Assembly (NCBI RefSeq): GCF_026230105.1
Contig: NC_079481.1
Location: 32,278,489 to 32,342,488, forward strand
From: Diorhabda sublineata
Taxonomy: Eukaryota > Arthropoda > Insecta > Coleoptera > Chrysomelidae
Direction: 5' to 3'
Length of the DNA stretch: 64,000 bases
This document shows positions 1 to 10,494 of this stretch, piece by piece. The notes beneath the pieces were generated by a model, which saw only the letters and a program-made list of their open reading frames with translations, did no database searches and was not told the DNA's origin. The first letter of the stretch is position 1. Every line of letters starts with the position of its first letter. A program made the position numbers and the translations under genes.

Positions 1-439
1 AACTGTGGGCTGTTCGCGCGAGTGGTGACAAAACACGTTGCGTTGCTAAGATACTACTACAAGGAGTGGTTTGAGATTGATACGCCTTCATTACTCCCAC
101 TATAAACTCTTGAAATTCTAAGGGAATTAAGAGCTAAAATGAAAAGATTATTCTCGCTATTCACGTGGGCTCGTACAGATAATAGAAGTGGGATTTTTTG
201 GGACTGAAAAGAGAGATTAAGTCAGAGAATTGAATACATTTCATTGTAATTGGATTATTTTGATAAATATACTTCGATTTTTGAGGAAATTTATTTTGTA
301 TGCCATTGACAGTATCGATTTAAAACTGGACAGGATTATGACATATATTTGATATTTAGTACGTTAACCTGAGTTCATAACACAAGATCCTGTATTTGCT
401 TAAAATAATTTATTATTATTTCTATGCAAAACTCAGTAA
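1..439. other. AT-rich unique DNA, no gene seen
   Basis: No open frame, RNA gene or repeat could be supported here. The stretch is AT-rich and runs into the 244-bp duplication that starts at 440. Confidence 0.5.
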
Positions 440-923
440 GTAACTCATTACGCACGAAGTGAAAATTGTATAATGTGCTGCCTACATTTAGGGACATCAC
501 TATTTCAATCCTAAATATATCTCGCTAATGCTAAATGTTTTTTAATTAATTAAATTTGTGTAAATAGACCAAATAAATAGCCTTACGTAAATAAAAACGC
601 ACGTGTATGTTATGAGATCTCAATACGTGCATGTTATTGTTAAATGTCATTTACAAGGAATGTTGACAGTTTACGTTTGACGTGTAACTCATTACGCACG
701 AAGTGAAAATTGCATAATGTGCTGCCTACATTTAGGGGCACCGCTATTTCAATTCTAAATACATCTCGCTAATGCTAAATGTTTTTTAATTAATTAAATT
801 TGTGTAAATAGACCAAATAAATAACCTTACGTAAATAAAAATGCACGTATATGTTATGAGATCTTATTACGTGGATGTTATTGTTAGATGTCATTTACAA
901 GGAATGTAGACAGTTGACGTTTG
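440..923. repeat. Tandem duplication, two ~244-bp copies
   Basis: Copy 1 starts at about 440 and copy 2 at about 684; both open with GTAACTCATTACGCACGAAG. The copies differ by scattered substitutions, for example GGGACATCAC versus GGGGCACCGC, so this is an older local duplication and not a long array. No coding frame is conserved between them. Confidence 0.85.
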
Positions 924-2000
924 CAGACATGGGCGTAGAAAAATATTATTACAGAAATGTGTGACTGTAGAAAATTTGGAAAGATCGCATAAACGACAAA
1001 GAATCGCTCTTTCAATATCATAGATTAATTAAAAAAAAAATGATTATTTAATTATTTTTATTCGTTAATAGTATATAGTGGCATCAGATCGTTTTTGTAA
1101 AATATATGTAATGGAACCAGAGGCGTCGCCTGCAAGTGTATGTTATGTCTTGTATGGTTTTAATGATTTTTTGTGTGTTTATAGTAGTTACAGTATAAGA
1201 TTAGCTCATTAAAATGATTCCTGAATCTAACCAGCGCATGTACCACATCTTTGGTTAGTTACTTTCGGTTTTAGGTGCAAGAAACAGTTTGCGGAATGTT
1301 ATCAAACAGCGTTGTCATATTTCGACTTAAAATGTCTGAAAAATGAGCGGGGAACTTAGAACGCAGCAAAAAAGGGGGATTTGTTCAGTTAAATATTTGT
1401 AATATAATGATAAAAACATTTTTACGGTTTTCATCGACATAACCTCTATTTAGAGGTTAGATTCTTCAATCCGAATTCACGCCGAATAAATTTCCGAATC
1501 GTTTCGATATAATTATTACGAGAAATAATTTGGCAACATCTGATTATCTATCAAAAGCTACCCTAACAGCAGAATTGCTGTTCACTTTTCAGCAGAAGCG
1601 TTAAAATGTCCCTGAAAATCCCTCTTGAATCTTAACATATTGAACAAGGCGCGCTTCTACTGTTACCAACTGAGAAAACTAATTTAAATTAAATCCTTGT
1701 GAATTACCACGGCTCTCCGCGACATTACGTCGTTTTGTCGCTATTCTCTTCTTCTATCCTCCCCCGGCCCCCGACCGGTGCGGTTTTCCATGATAATGTG
1801 AAGTCAGGACTCAGACATGTTTTGAACTTCATTCAAACTTTAATTTAATTCAATATTTGTTCATAATATTGATAAAATTCTTTTTTAGATACGTATTTTG
1901 TTGTTGTTTAGTTTGGTGAATGGAACCTAGACCTATAACGGTGGTATTCTTTTCTTCTTCCTTCTTTTTGTAGTATTCACCATAGGTCGGTACTACTTTC
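924..2000. other. AT-rich unique DNA, no gene seen
   Basis: There are no frames of useful length and no recognised element. A short GC-richer patch near 1760-1790 (CCCCCGGCCCCCGACCGG) stands out from the surroundings but has no visible function. Confidence 0.4.
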
Positions 2001-2004
2001 GATT

Positions 2005-4432
2005 CTATTGCATTTCTTTTCACTTTATTCCAATTCTCTTCACTAATTTATCAGTCCACTTCACTATTCTTCACTTCCCTTCATTTCTCTTTACTTTTGT
2101 GTCATTTCACTTCGCTCCGTTCAACTTTACTTGATCCTTTTTCATTAACGTCCCCTCACTACGCATATGTTTATTTTTCTTCATTAATATGTGACTTTAT
2201 TTCACTTTTTTCTATTTCTTTTCACTTTTATATCACCAAACTTCTCTATCCTCTATTTTTATGTTACTTTACTTCGCTATCTTCCACTTTTTTTCACTTT
2301 CCTTCACTTACATATCATTTTATTCTGCTCTACTTCACGTTACTTTGTTCATCTTCACTTTCCTCCATTTCACTTTAGTATTTTTTATTGCTTCATTTCT
2401 CTTCACTTAAATGTAAGTTAAGTTTGCTATTCTTCACTTTATTTCAATTATTCAACTAATATGTCATTTCACTTCACTATTCTTCACTTTCCTTCATTTC
2501 TCTTCACTTTTGTGTAATTTCACTTCATTATTATTCACTTATATATGATTTTACTTCACTTCAGTTCGATTTAATTCACTTTATTTCGAATTATTTCGCT
2601 GTTCCACTTTTTTTCATTATTCTTCACTTATAAGGGGCTTTTCTACGTTTTTATTCATTCCTCTTTACTTTAAAGACACTTCACTTCACTGTTCTCCATT
2701 TCTTTTCACTTAAATGTGAGTTAAGTTTGCTATTCTTCACTTTATTTCAATTCTCACCACTAATATGTCATTTCACTTCCCTATTCTTCGCTTTCCTTTA
2801 TTTCTCTTCACTTTTGTGTAATTTCACTTCATTATTATTCACTTATATATGATTTTACTTCACTTCAGTTCGATTTAATTCGTTTTATTTCGAATTATTT
2901 CGCTGTTTCACTTTTTTTCATCGTTTTTCACTTATTAGGGGCTTTTCTACGTTTTCATTCATTCCTCCTTACTTTAAAGACACTTCACTTCATTGTCCTA
3001 CACTTTTCTTCATTTCTTTTCACTTAAATGTGAGTTAAGTTTGCTATTCTTCACTTTATTTCAATTCTCACCACTAATATGTCATTTCACTTCCCTATTC
3101 TTCGCTATCCTTTATTTCTCTTCACTTTTGTGTCATTTCACTTTATTATTATTCACTTATGTATGATTTTACTTCACCTCAGTTCGATTTAATTCGTTTT
3201 AATTCACTTTATTTCGAATTATTTCGCTGTTTCACTTTTTTTCATCGTTTTCCACTTATAAGGGGCTTTTCTACGTTTTTATTCATCCCTCCTTACTTTA
3301 AAGACACTTCACTTCACTGTTCTCCACTTTTCTTCATTTCTTTTCACTTAAATGTGAGTTAAGTTTGCTATTCTTCACTTTATTTCAATTCTCTCCACTA
3401 ATATGTCATTTCACTAAACTATTCTTCACTTTGCTTCATTTATCTTTACTTTTGTGTCATTTCACTTTATCATTATTCACTTATATATGATTTTACTTCA
3501 CTTCAGTTCGATTTAATTCGTTTTATTTCGAATTATTTCGCTGTTTCACTTTTTTTCATCGTTTTTCACTTATAAGGGGCTTTTCTACGTTTTCATTCAT
3601 TCCTCCTAACTTTAAAGACACTTCACTTCATTGTCCTCCACTTTTCTTCATTTTTCTTCACTTAAACGTCAGTTAAGTGTGCTATTCTTCACTTTATCTC
3701 CATCCTCTCCACTAATATGTCATTTCACTTCACTTTCCATCATTTTTATTCACTTTAATTTCACTTTATTTCACTGCCCTTCAATTTGCTTCACTTCTAT
3801 TAACTTAAATGTCAGTTAAATTTACTATTCTACATTTTTCTTTAATTCTCTTCGTTAATATGTTAGTTCACTTCACTATTTTTCACTTTTCATCTTTCTT
3901 TTTACTATTGTGTCACTTTACCTGACTGTCCATCACTTTGCTTCATTTTTTTCAACTTAAATGTTAGTTAATTTTGCTATTCTTCACATTTATTAATTTA
4001 TCTTCACCGAATTGTCACTTCACTTCATTATTCTTCACTTTTCTCCATGTCACTCAACTTTTATGTCACTTTACTTTGCTGTACTCAAGATTCCTTCATT
4101 TGTCTCAACTGAAATGTCAATTTACGACACTTTCCTTAGTTTTTCTTCATATTTTACTTGATTGCCCTTCACTTTCTTCCATTTTTATGCCACTTTACTT
4201 TTCTTTCCTTCACTTTATTCATTTATATATCATTTGGCTGTGCTACCCGCCATTTTATTCCCTTTTTCTTTACTTATATGTCACTTTTATATCTATTCAC
4301 TTATATATTATTTAGTTCTCTTTATTTCGCTTCATTTATCTTTACTTTATCTTTCTAACACTATTTACTTTCACTTAACTTCCTTTTACACAGTTTGCTT
4401 TCACTTAACTTCGTTTTACTATTCCAATTAAA
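2005..4432. repeat. Degenerate pyrimidine-rich satellite, ~314-bp period
   Basis: The plus strand is dominated by variants of TTCACTT / CTTCATTT / TTCACTTTATTTC. A longer unit sits on top of this texture: the landmark TTAAGTTTGCTATTC occurs at 2418, 2721, 3035 and 3359, with a one-base variant at 3673, giving spacings of 303, 314, 324 and 314. The block from 2418 to 3720 is well ordered, while 3720-4432 is decayed and only the short motif remains. Serine- and phenylalanine-rich frames in it (for example 3974-4315) are translations of the repeat and should not be taken as genes. Confidence 0.85.
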
Positions 4433-5929
4433 GCTCAAATGTAAATTCAATTTAATTTAATTCTGACATTTCCGAATGTTTTTTTTTAGTTTTTTAATAT
4501 CGAGAAGCAACCAAAAAACAATTTTTTTGTTTTAACGTTTCGATTTTCATCTCGATACGTTCCTGATAATAAGTAGATATAAAAGAATTAATCTGATTAT
4601 AATTATTTGAACAGGCATTAATCTGGTAAACGAACCCCAGCGTGCCAGTTCGACGATAATGCACATTTTGTGTTTAAAGTGCCAAGTCGAGTCCCGACAA
4701 AGCGAGCTCGAAACGAAAAAAAAAAACGATTACAAAGCACTCGACGAATACCAAAGAGCAGAAACGCGCCTTATGGCGAAAACCGTGTTTTCAAATTAAT
4801 AATTATTAAGCGTTTTTGTGTGTTGTTGAATTAGAGACTTGTTTTTTTAATATTAACTTCGATTACGTGATACGCGATTCAATTAAACTCTTATACGTAA
4901 CGGTAGGGGAAACCGGAGCAGGATTTAACGTAGGCAACAAGATTTTTTATAAAAAATAGATACGGTAGACATTTGGAAATGACGAAGCTTTTAACATCAA
5001 TAAACACCGCCTGAGTGTTTTGGAAACTATTCAAGATCATCTACATAATTTGGAACTGAAACATCGTCTGTCTTAAAGCCGGTACTACACGATGTGTCTT
5101 ACGCTCGCGTCAACGTCCATCTTTCAACGTCGACAGATCTATTGGAAGAAGGCTGGATGCGGTGTTGCAACCGCACGATGTTTTAGAGATAGGGTTAAAC
5201 TTTTTCCTCTTCACCAAGCATCAATTTTTCCTTTAATATTATTTTTTTCTTAAAGTCAAACTCTAGCTCGACATCAATGATACTTTTGTCAAGCTACGTG
5301 ATTCCCAGAGTGGTGCAGATGGACCACCAGGGGTCCAAGAGAGACTCGACGGAGTCTACTTGACGTAAAATGGGGGTCCACAATCGTAAGCGGGGTTCCA
5401 AGAAAATTTATTTGGTTTTTATAGTGAAGAACTTGAATATAGACTTGACTTTGTCTTAACAATTTAGGTAGATAATATTTTAAGTAGTTCAGCGATTAAA
5501 AGTTTGGGAACCAATGGTATAGGTGAATATTAACCACACTTTTTGATTTTGCGTACAATACTTTCGATTGTGTGTGGGTCATTCTTTAGTCTTTAATTTG
5601 TACTAAATTCTCTAATAGGAGACCAAAAAAAACCTCGTAAAACAAAACAAATTTTCAAATTTGGATCATTTGGTCACTGGGTTTGAATCAAGGTTTACTG
5701 TAAAAACTTGCATTAGAGAAATAAAATTCGAGAATTCTGAAGATAGTTGATGAACACACTATCCCAAGAAATGATCACAGAGATGACACAGAGTTAAATA
5801 ATAGCAGCAAGAATTGAAGACCTCCATGGAAAATGTTGTTGTTTAAGCCGATTAGTTTAATACTAAATTTTCATAAATAATTAGTTAATAATGTTCCCTA
5901 TCATTTTCGTGTGAGAAAAAAATTTTATT
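4433..5929. other. Unique spacer, no gene supported
   Basis: No frame longer than background is seen. The segment 5300-5420 has a different, GC-richer texture with repeated GGGGTCCA words and may be the decayed end of a DNA transposon, but no transposase motif could be read. The remainder is AT-rich. Confidence 0.35.
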
Positions 5930-7325
5930 CAAGGTCAAAGGTCAAAAAATGAGTTTTTCGCGATTATCAGCGAAACGGTGAGTTTTATCGTAAAAATACT
6001 CGTTACAAAAATTGTAAATTGGAAATATCTATATCAAAGATTGTAGATCATAAAATTATCTACGAAAAACGTATGAATACTTTTTTTTCTACGACCCACC
6101 GTTTCTGAGATATAACGATTCAAAAAGGTGTACAAAGTAAAATCATTAAAAACTTTTACAACTTTTTGAATCATCATATCTCGGAAACTGTGTCTTGTAG
6201 GAAAAAAAGTATAGATACGTTTTTTGTAGATAATTTTATGATGTACAATTTTTGTTTGAGGTATTTTTATGATAAAACTCACCGTTTTGCTGATTCAAGG
6301 TCAAAGGTCAAAAATATGAGTTTTTCTCGATTATCAGTGAAACGGTGAGCTTGATCATGAAAATATCTTTATCAAAAATTGTAGATCATAAAATTATCTA
6401 TAAAAAAGTATTAATACTTTTTTTTCTACAACCCACCGTTTCTGAGATATAACGATTCAAAAAGTTGTACAAAGTGAAACCATTAAAAACTATTACAACT
6501 TTTTGAATTATTATATCTCAGAAACAGTGGCTTGTGGGAAAAAAAGTATTGATATGTTTTTTGTAGATAATTTTATGATCTACAATTTTTGTTTGAGGTA
6601 TTTTTATGATAAAACTCACCGTTTTACTGATTCAAGGTCAAAGGTCAAAAATATGAGTTTTTCGCGATTATTAGCGAAACGGTGAGTGTTATCATAAAAA
6701 TATTTCTAACAAAAATTATAGATCATTAAATTATCTACAAAAAACGTTTCAATACTTTTTTTCCTACGACCCACCGTTTCTGAGATATAACGATTCAAAA
6801 AGTTGTACAAAGTGAAACAATTAAAAACTATTACAACTTTTTGAATCATTATATCTCAGAAACAGTGGCTTGTAGGAAAAAAAGTATTGATATGTTTTTT
6901 GTAGATAATTTTATGATCTACAATTTTTGTTTGAGGTATTTTTATGATAAAACTCACCGTTTTACTGATTCAAGGTGAAAGGTCAAAAATATGAGTTTTT
7001 CGCGATTATCAGCGAAACGGTGAGTTTGATCGTAAAAATATGTCTATCAAAAATTGTAGATCATAAAATAACCTACAAAAAACGTATCAATACTTTTTTT
7101 CCTACGACCCACCGTTTCTGAGATATAACGATTCAAAAAGTTGTACAAAGTGAAACAATTAAAAACTATTACAACTTTTTGAATCATTATATCTCAGAAA
7201 CAGTGGCTTGTAGGAAAAAAAGTATTGATATGTTTTTTGTAGATAATTTTATGATCTACAATTTTTGTTTGAGGTATTTTTATGATAAAACTCACCGTTT
7301 TGCTGAAAATCGCGACGTTTTTGAC
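5930..7325. repeat. Satellite of ~338-bp units, each an internal inverted repeat
   Basis: Four units start at the landmark CAAGGTCAAAGGTCAAAA or a near match (5930, 6296, 6633, 6971; spacings 366, 337, 338). Within a unit, the left half (AAACGGTGAG ... ATCATAAAATTATCTAC ... CCACCGTTTCTGAGATATAACG) returns in reverse complement in the right half (ATATCTCAGAAACAGTGG ... GTAGATAATTTTATGAT ... CTCACCGTTT). The array ends near 7325 with the complement of its own left border (GCGACGTTTTTGACC), so the whole block is symmetric. As a result the frames on the plus strand (6166-6348, 6503-6685) and on the minus strand (6034-6282) give almost the same peptide. I regard these frames as non-coding. Confidence 0.9.
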
Positions 7326-7450
7326 CTTTTTCAATTGTATTTTCAACAATTTTATTGATTTTCACCTTGATGAAAATGTACGCAACTTCGAATATCTAAA
7401 TTGACCGCATTATATATTTATGATGATTTTATTTTTTATATTCGCTTTTC

Positions 7451-7550
7451 AACAGCTGCCAAGTTGAGAGATTCCACAACAATCACCAGACTACAAACTC
7501 AACCTCAACTCTAACATCCAAGAACCCAATTGAGACTTGCAACTTAAGAA
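7451..7550. repeat. Dispersed element A, copy 1
   Basis: This shares a diverged block with 42846-42935. Both begin at GCTGCCA and carry TTTCAACCACCAAGACTACAA-like text, followed by a 'CAATTGRGA..TGCAAC' segment. The element family is not recognised; it could be the untranslated end of a retroelement. Confidence 0.4.
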
Positions 7551-7621
7551 AAATAAAAAAAAACCTGTAATAAAAAAAGGTTAATACGTTGCTTACACCG
7601 TTATTACAGGGAGGATGTCTT

Positions 7622-8011
7622 CAATTATAGAAAATAATGGACTGAAAAGGGAGAACCGACTCCAAAAATGGTAAAATCCAATCCATCTGCAGGCAAGGTC
7701 CTGGCGTTGGTTTTTTTGGGTCGCGCGCGGTATAATTTTAATTGATTATGTTGTAAAAGAAAAAACTGTCAACGGCAAGTATTACGAGAACGATTGAGCG
7801 AAGAAATCAAGCAAAAAAAGCAGCATTTGTATGAGAAGAAAGTGTTGTTTCATCAAGCTTACAAATCCGTTATTGCAATTGTCAAAATTAATGAATTAGA
7901 ATTCGAATCGCTACATCAAGCTCCTTATTCGTCAGATTTGATCCCCTCGGATTATTTTCTATTTCCAGACCTTTTCTTTGTTGTAGTAAAAAACTTAAAA
8001 ACGAACTTATA
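7622..8011 (+). pseudogene. Mariner transposase fragment (C-terminal part, frameshifted)
   Basis: Three frames must be combined to follow the protein. The first part reads WTEKGEPTPKMVK..PSAGKVLALVF, matching the mariner segment that links the first and second catalytic aspartates. The next reads KTVNGKYY. The last (7794-8012) reads EEIKQKK, VLFHQ, KINELEFE, APYSSDLIPSDYFLFPDL. The block expected to hold the second catalytic aspartate (DNAP.H, just after HQ) is missing: HQ runs directly into AYKS. Mariner transposases cut and paste a TA-flanked element in the nucleus; this copy is dead. There is no start codon and no 5' half. The two other plus-strand fragments, at 22.4 and 57.4 kb, are of the same type. 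Confidence 0.85.
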
Positions 8012-9038
8012 AATTTTTGGAATTCGTTGGAATTTTCGAATGAAATATATCACGTCGAAATCAAATTCGTTTCAATTTTAATGAGTAAATCATGGATGGG
8101 AATGGAGAGAAAAGAGGCTTATAAAAACGTCACGTTTCTTCCATATTTTTCCATTACATTATCTATATATGACTCCGAAGTAAATCAGCGTTATCAAAAG
8201 CAAGAGAAGCGGATACGGTTTAAACGAGAAATAACGGCCACTACGTGTCATAAAGTCTAATGTTATTTTCAGGCATACCGTTATGTCATTCATCTTTTAA
8301 TTTTTCAAAGAACGATGCTCCTAAGGAATCTTGGGAAGCTGGTAGATATCCTCGGATTTATAGATGACGAGATGGCGTCGGATTTCATTTTTTGGAAAAC
8401 GATATGTAACAGTTCATCCAAATCGTGTACTTGACCAGTACCTACGGCGATTCTGGTGTTTGTTATCGTCCCAGGATGTTCGAAATTGACGAGGAGTACC
8501 AATTCCTAAACACGTGCAGTCGGTATTTGCGTTTTTTTCAATTTTTTTGATTGCTTTGAATCATGGGAAGCGTTGAACACGAAAGCCGGACATTACTTCT
8601 CAAAAAGAAGAAGAAAACAAAAAAAAGTTCGTAGATAAGGATATTTGAACAGCTCATTTTGAAACCTTAGTTCACAATCATTAAATAAAATACGTATTCA
8701 TCATCGTATGGTGGGATTGTGGATAATCAAGATACAGATTCCAATAGGCGAAGATTCTTTTAAATTTGGGGCAAAAATGTGGCAACAAACAGTTGGATAT
8801 TTGGTTACACTGATTTCCAGATCAGATTTTAATGGATTTAGTCTTATTTTAAGTTGAAACAAGTCATTATATAACATATGCCTGCCCTGTATATGATTAT
8901 ATATCATTAACGACATATTTAGTCATTTTTATAAGTGAAATTATGTAATATTTACCAATATACTTGATAATCACTTAACTACAAAGCACATGCAATATGT
9001 CCTTAAAAGCATTACCGTATTATTTTATCAGTATTATA
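8012..9038. other. Unique spacer, no gene supported
   Basis: A minus-strand frame at 8305-8502 and a plus-strand frame at 8027-8260 have no recognisable motif, no paired splice sites and no repeat relatives in this window. I treat both as chance. The start of the block may still contain the untranslated 3' end of the mariner fragment. Confidence 0.35.
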
Positions 9039-9690
9039 CAGGGTGTCCCACGACGAGTTAAAACTATCTTTATATGGTAAAATACGAAAAACATTTAATA
9101 TCTGGATAACGGTAAGATTTAGGTATAGAAAAGTATATATGAATTTATCTTATTTTTTACCTCTGAATGCATTAAAATAGAAAAAACCGGGTGGTTCTAT
9201 TTGAAAAAATAAGAAAATTCGATATTTATGAAGTTAAATTTTGAGCACTTTTTATATGAACCCTGTATGTAATGAAAAATTTTTCATTATAGATTCAAAT
9301 ACGTTTAACCTTGTTAAAAACAAATGGACAGAAACTATTTTAATATCTTTAAGGCTATTTTCGTAAAAAAATAATTTATAAGTATCTGCAACGGTCAAAT
9401 TTTTTACAAAAAAATTAATAACTCAAAAAATAAGCCTTCTTCAAAAATAATTTTCAGACAAAAGTTTACTAAAATTTTACGTAGATTTCAAAAATGTTAT
9501 AATATATACAGTGTTCTATTTAAAATAACAAAGTTACAGTCGACTTCCGGTACAACCGGAAGTCGGCCATCTTTAAAAATATTTTATTTAAAAAGATCGT
9601 ATCCGAAAACCCAAACATAGGAATTTTCATTATTTTACTATGAATATTTCGTCATATACGGATAGTTTTAACTCGTCGTGAGACACTCTG
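9039..9690. mobile_element. Non-autonomous DNA transposon (MITE-like), 652 bp
   Basis: The left end CAGGGTGTCCCACGACGAGT continues through TAAAACTATC. The right end is its reverse complement with two mismatches (GATAGTTTTAACTCGTCGTG then AGACACTCTG), giving ~30-bp terminal inverted repeats. TA flanks each side (9037-9038 and 9691-9692), the usual Tc1/mariner-like target duplication. There is no coding frame, so it would need a transposase supplied elsewhere. An internal imperfect hairpin lies at 9540-9567 (GACTTCCGGT ... ACCGGAAGTC). The element is complete at both ends. Confidence 0.85.
9540..9567. repeat. Short GC-rich hairpin inside the MITE
   Basis: GACTTCCGGT and ACCGGAAGTC form a 10-bp stem around a short loop. 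It is much more GC-rich than its surroundings. It could stop or pause transcription, or be a relic of an inserted short palindrome. Confidence 0.7.
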
Positions 9691-9692
9691 TA

Positions 9693-10494
9693 TAATCATA
9701 TTCAAGAAACACGCAAAATTAAACGAAAAAAACTTCCGAACTTCGTTCGTGACAAATGTATGATACTGCTGGTGTAATTTCAATTAAATTCAAATGAAAA
9801 TTTTAAAAGACATAATTGGAAGAGTTTGGTTAGAAAATAACTAAAAAAGAAGAAGACAATAAAGGAAACGATAAACTCGTCTTTGAGGTTATAAATTGAT
9901 ATCCAGAAAAAAGAAGAAGATTGGGTATCATCTTATCTGTAGTTTCCGATGTCCTCATTGAAAACAAATAACTAGTCAGTGATAATCATGGAAATTTAAT
10001 GAAATTCGTATGAAGATACTACAAACAGATAAGAAAAGCTATTCAGTTGAATTTGGTATATTTGGGGTCCGGTGACGTTGCCATATAATATGTATGCTCT
10101 TTTCCCTTTTACTTATATGTCTCTAGGGAGGGGGAAATTTTATGAGATGTAATTATTTATTAGAAGGTTGTTCTAACCTCAAAATGAATTGCGAAAACGT
10201 AGTTATCGGTCTTTCATTATAAACGTTGATGCTTGTATTATATGTTTGGACGACGTTGCCAGATGTTGAAATTAGTATGGATATTTTGGGAATAAAAAAA
10301 CAAAATTTGTTCGTTTTATTCAGTCACTTGTATTTTCTTCAAAATAAAAAACGAAATTACAAAAATTCGATCGAGAAAAACATTCTATTATAAGAATGAA
10401 TCATACATAACAAATCAGGGAGCTTAATATATTGACACGTTTCTGAAGTACAGTGCTTGATAACTGAAAATAATTAAACTGAGTTTTGGAATTT
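9693..10494. other. Unique spacer, no gene seen
   Basis: AT-rich DNA. The phrase GACGTTGCCA appears at about 10074 and again at about 10250, and similarly (AACGTTGCCAGA) near 54300. No function is evident. Confidence 0.35.

Noticed and set aside
2097..4431. Several Phe/Ser-rich frames of 60-113 residues
   Set aside because: Translations of the pyrimidine-rich satellite; frames change with every unit and no domain is present.
5058..5200. GC-richer text (GCCGGTACTACACGATGTG and on) suggesting a transposon end
   Set aside because: No inverted partner or target duplication could be found by eye.
6034..6685. Similar proteins on both strands (6034-6282 minus; 6166-6348 and 6503-6685 plus)
   Set aside because: Explained by the inverted-repeat structure of each satellite unit; no start context or domain supports coding.
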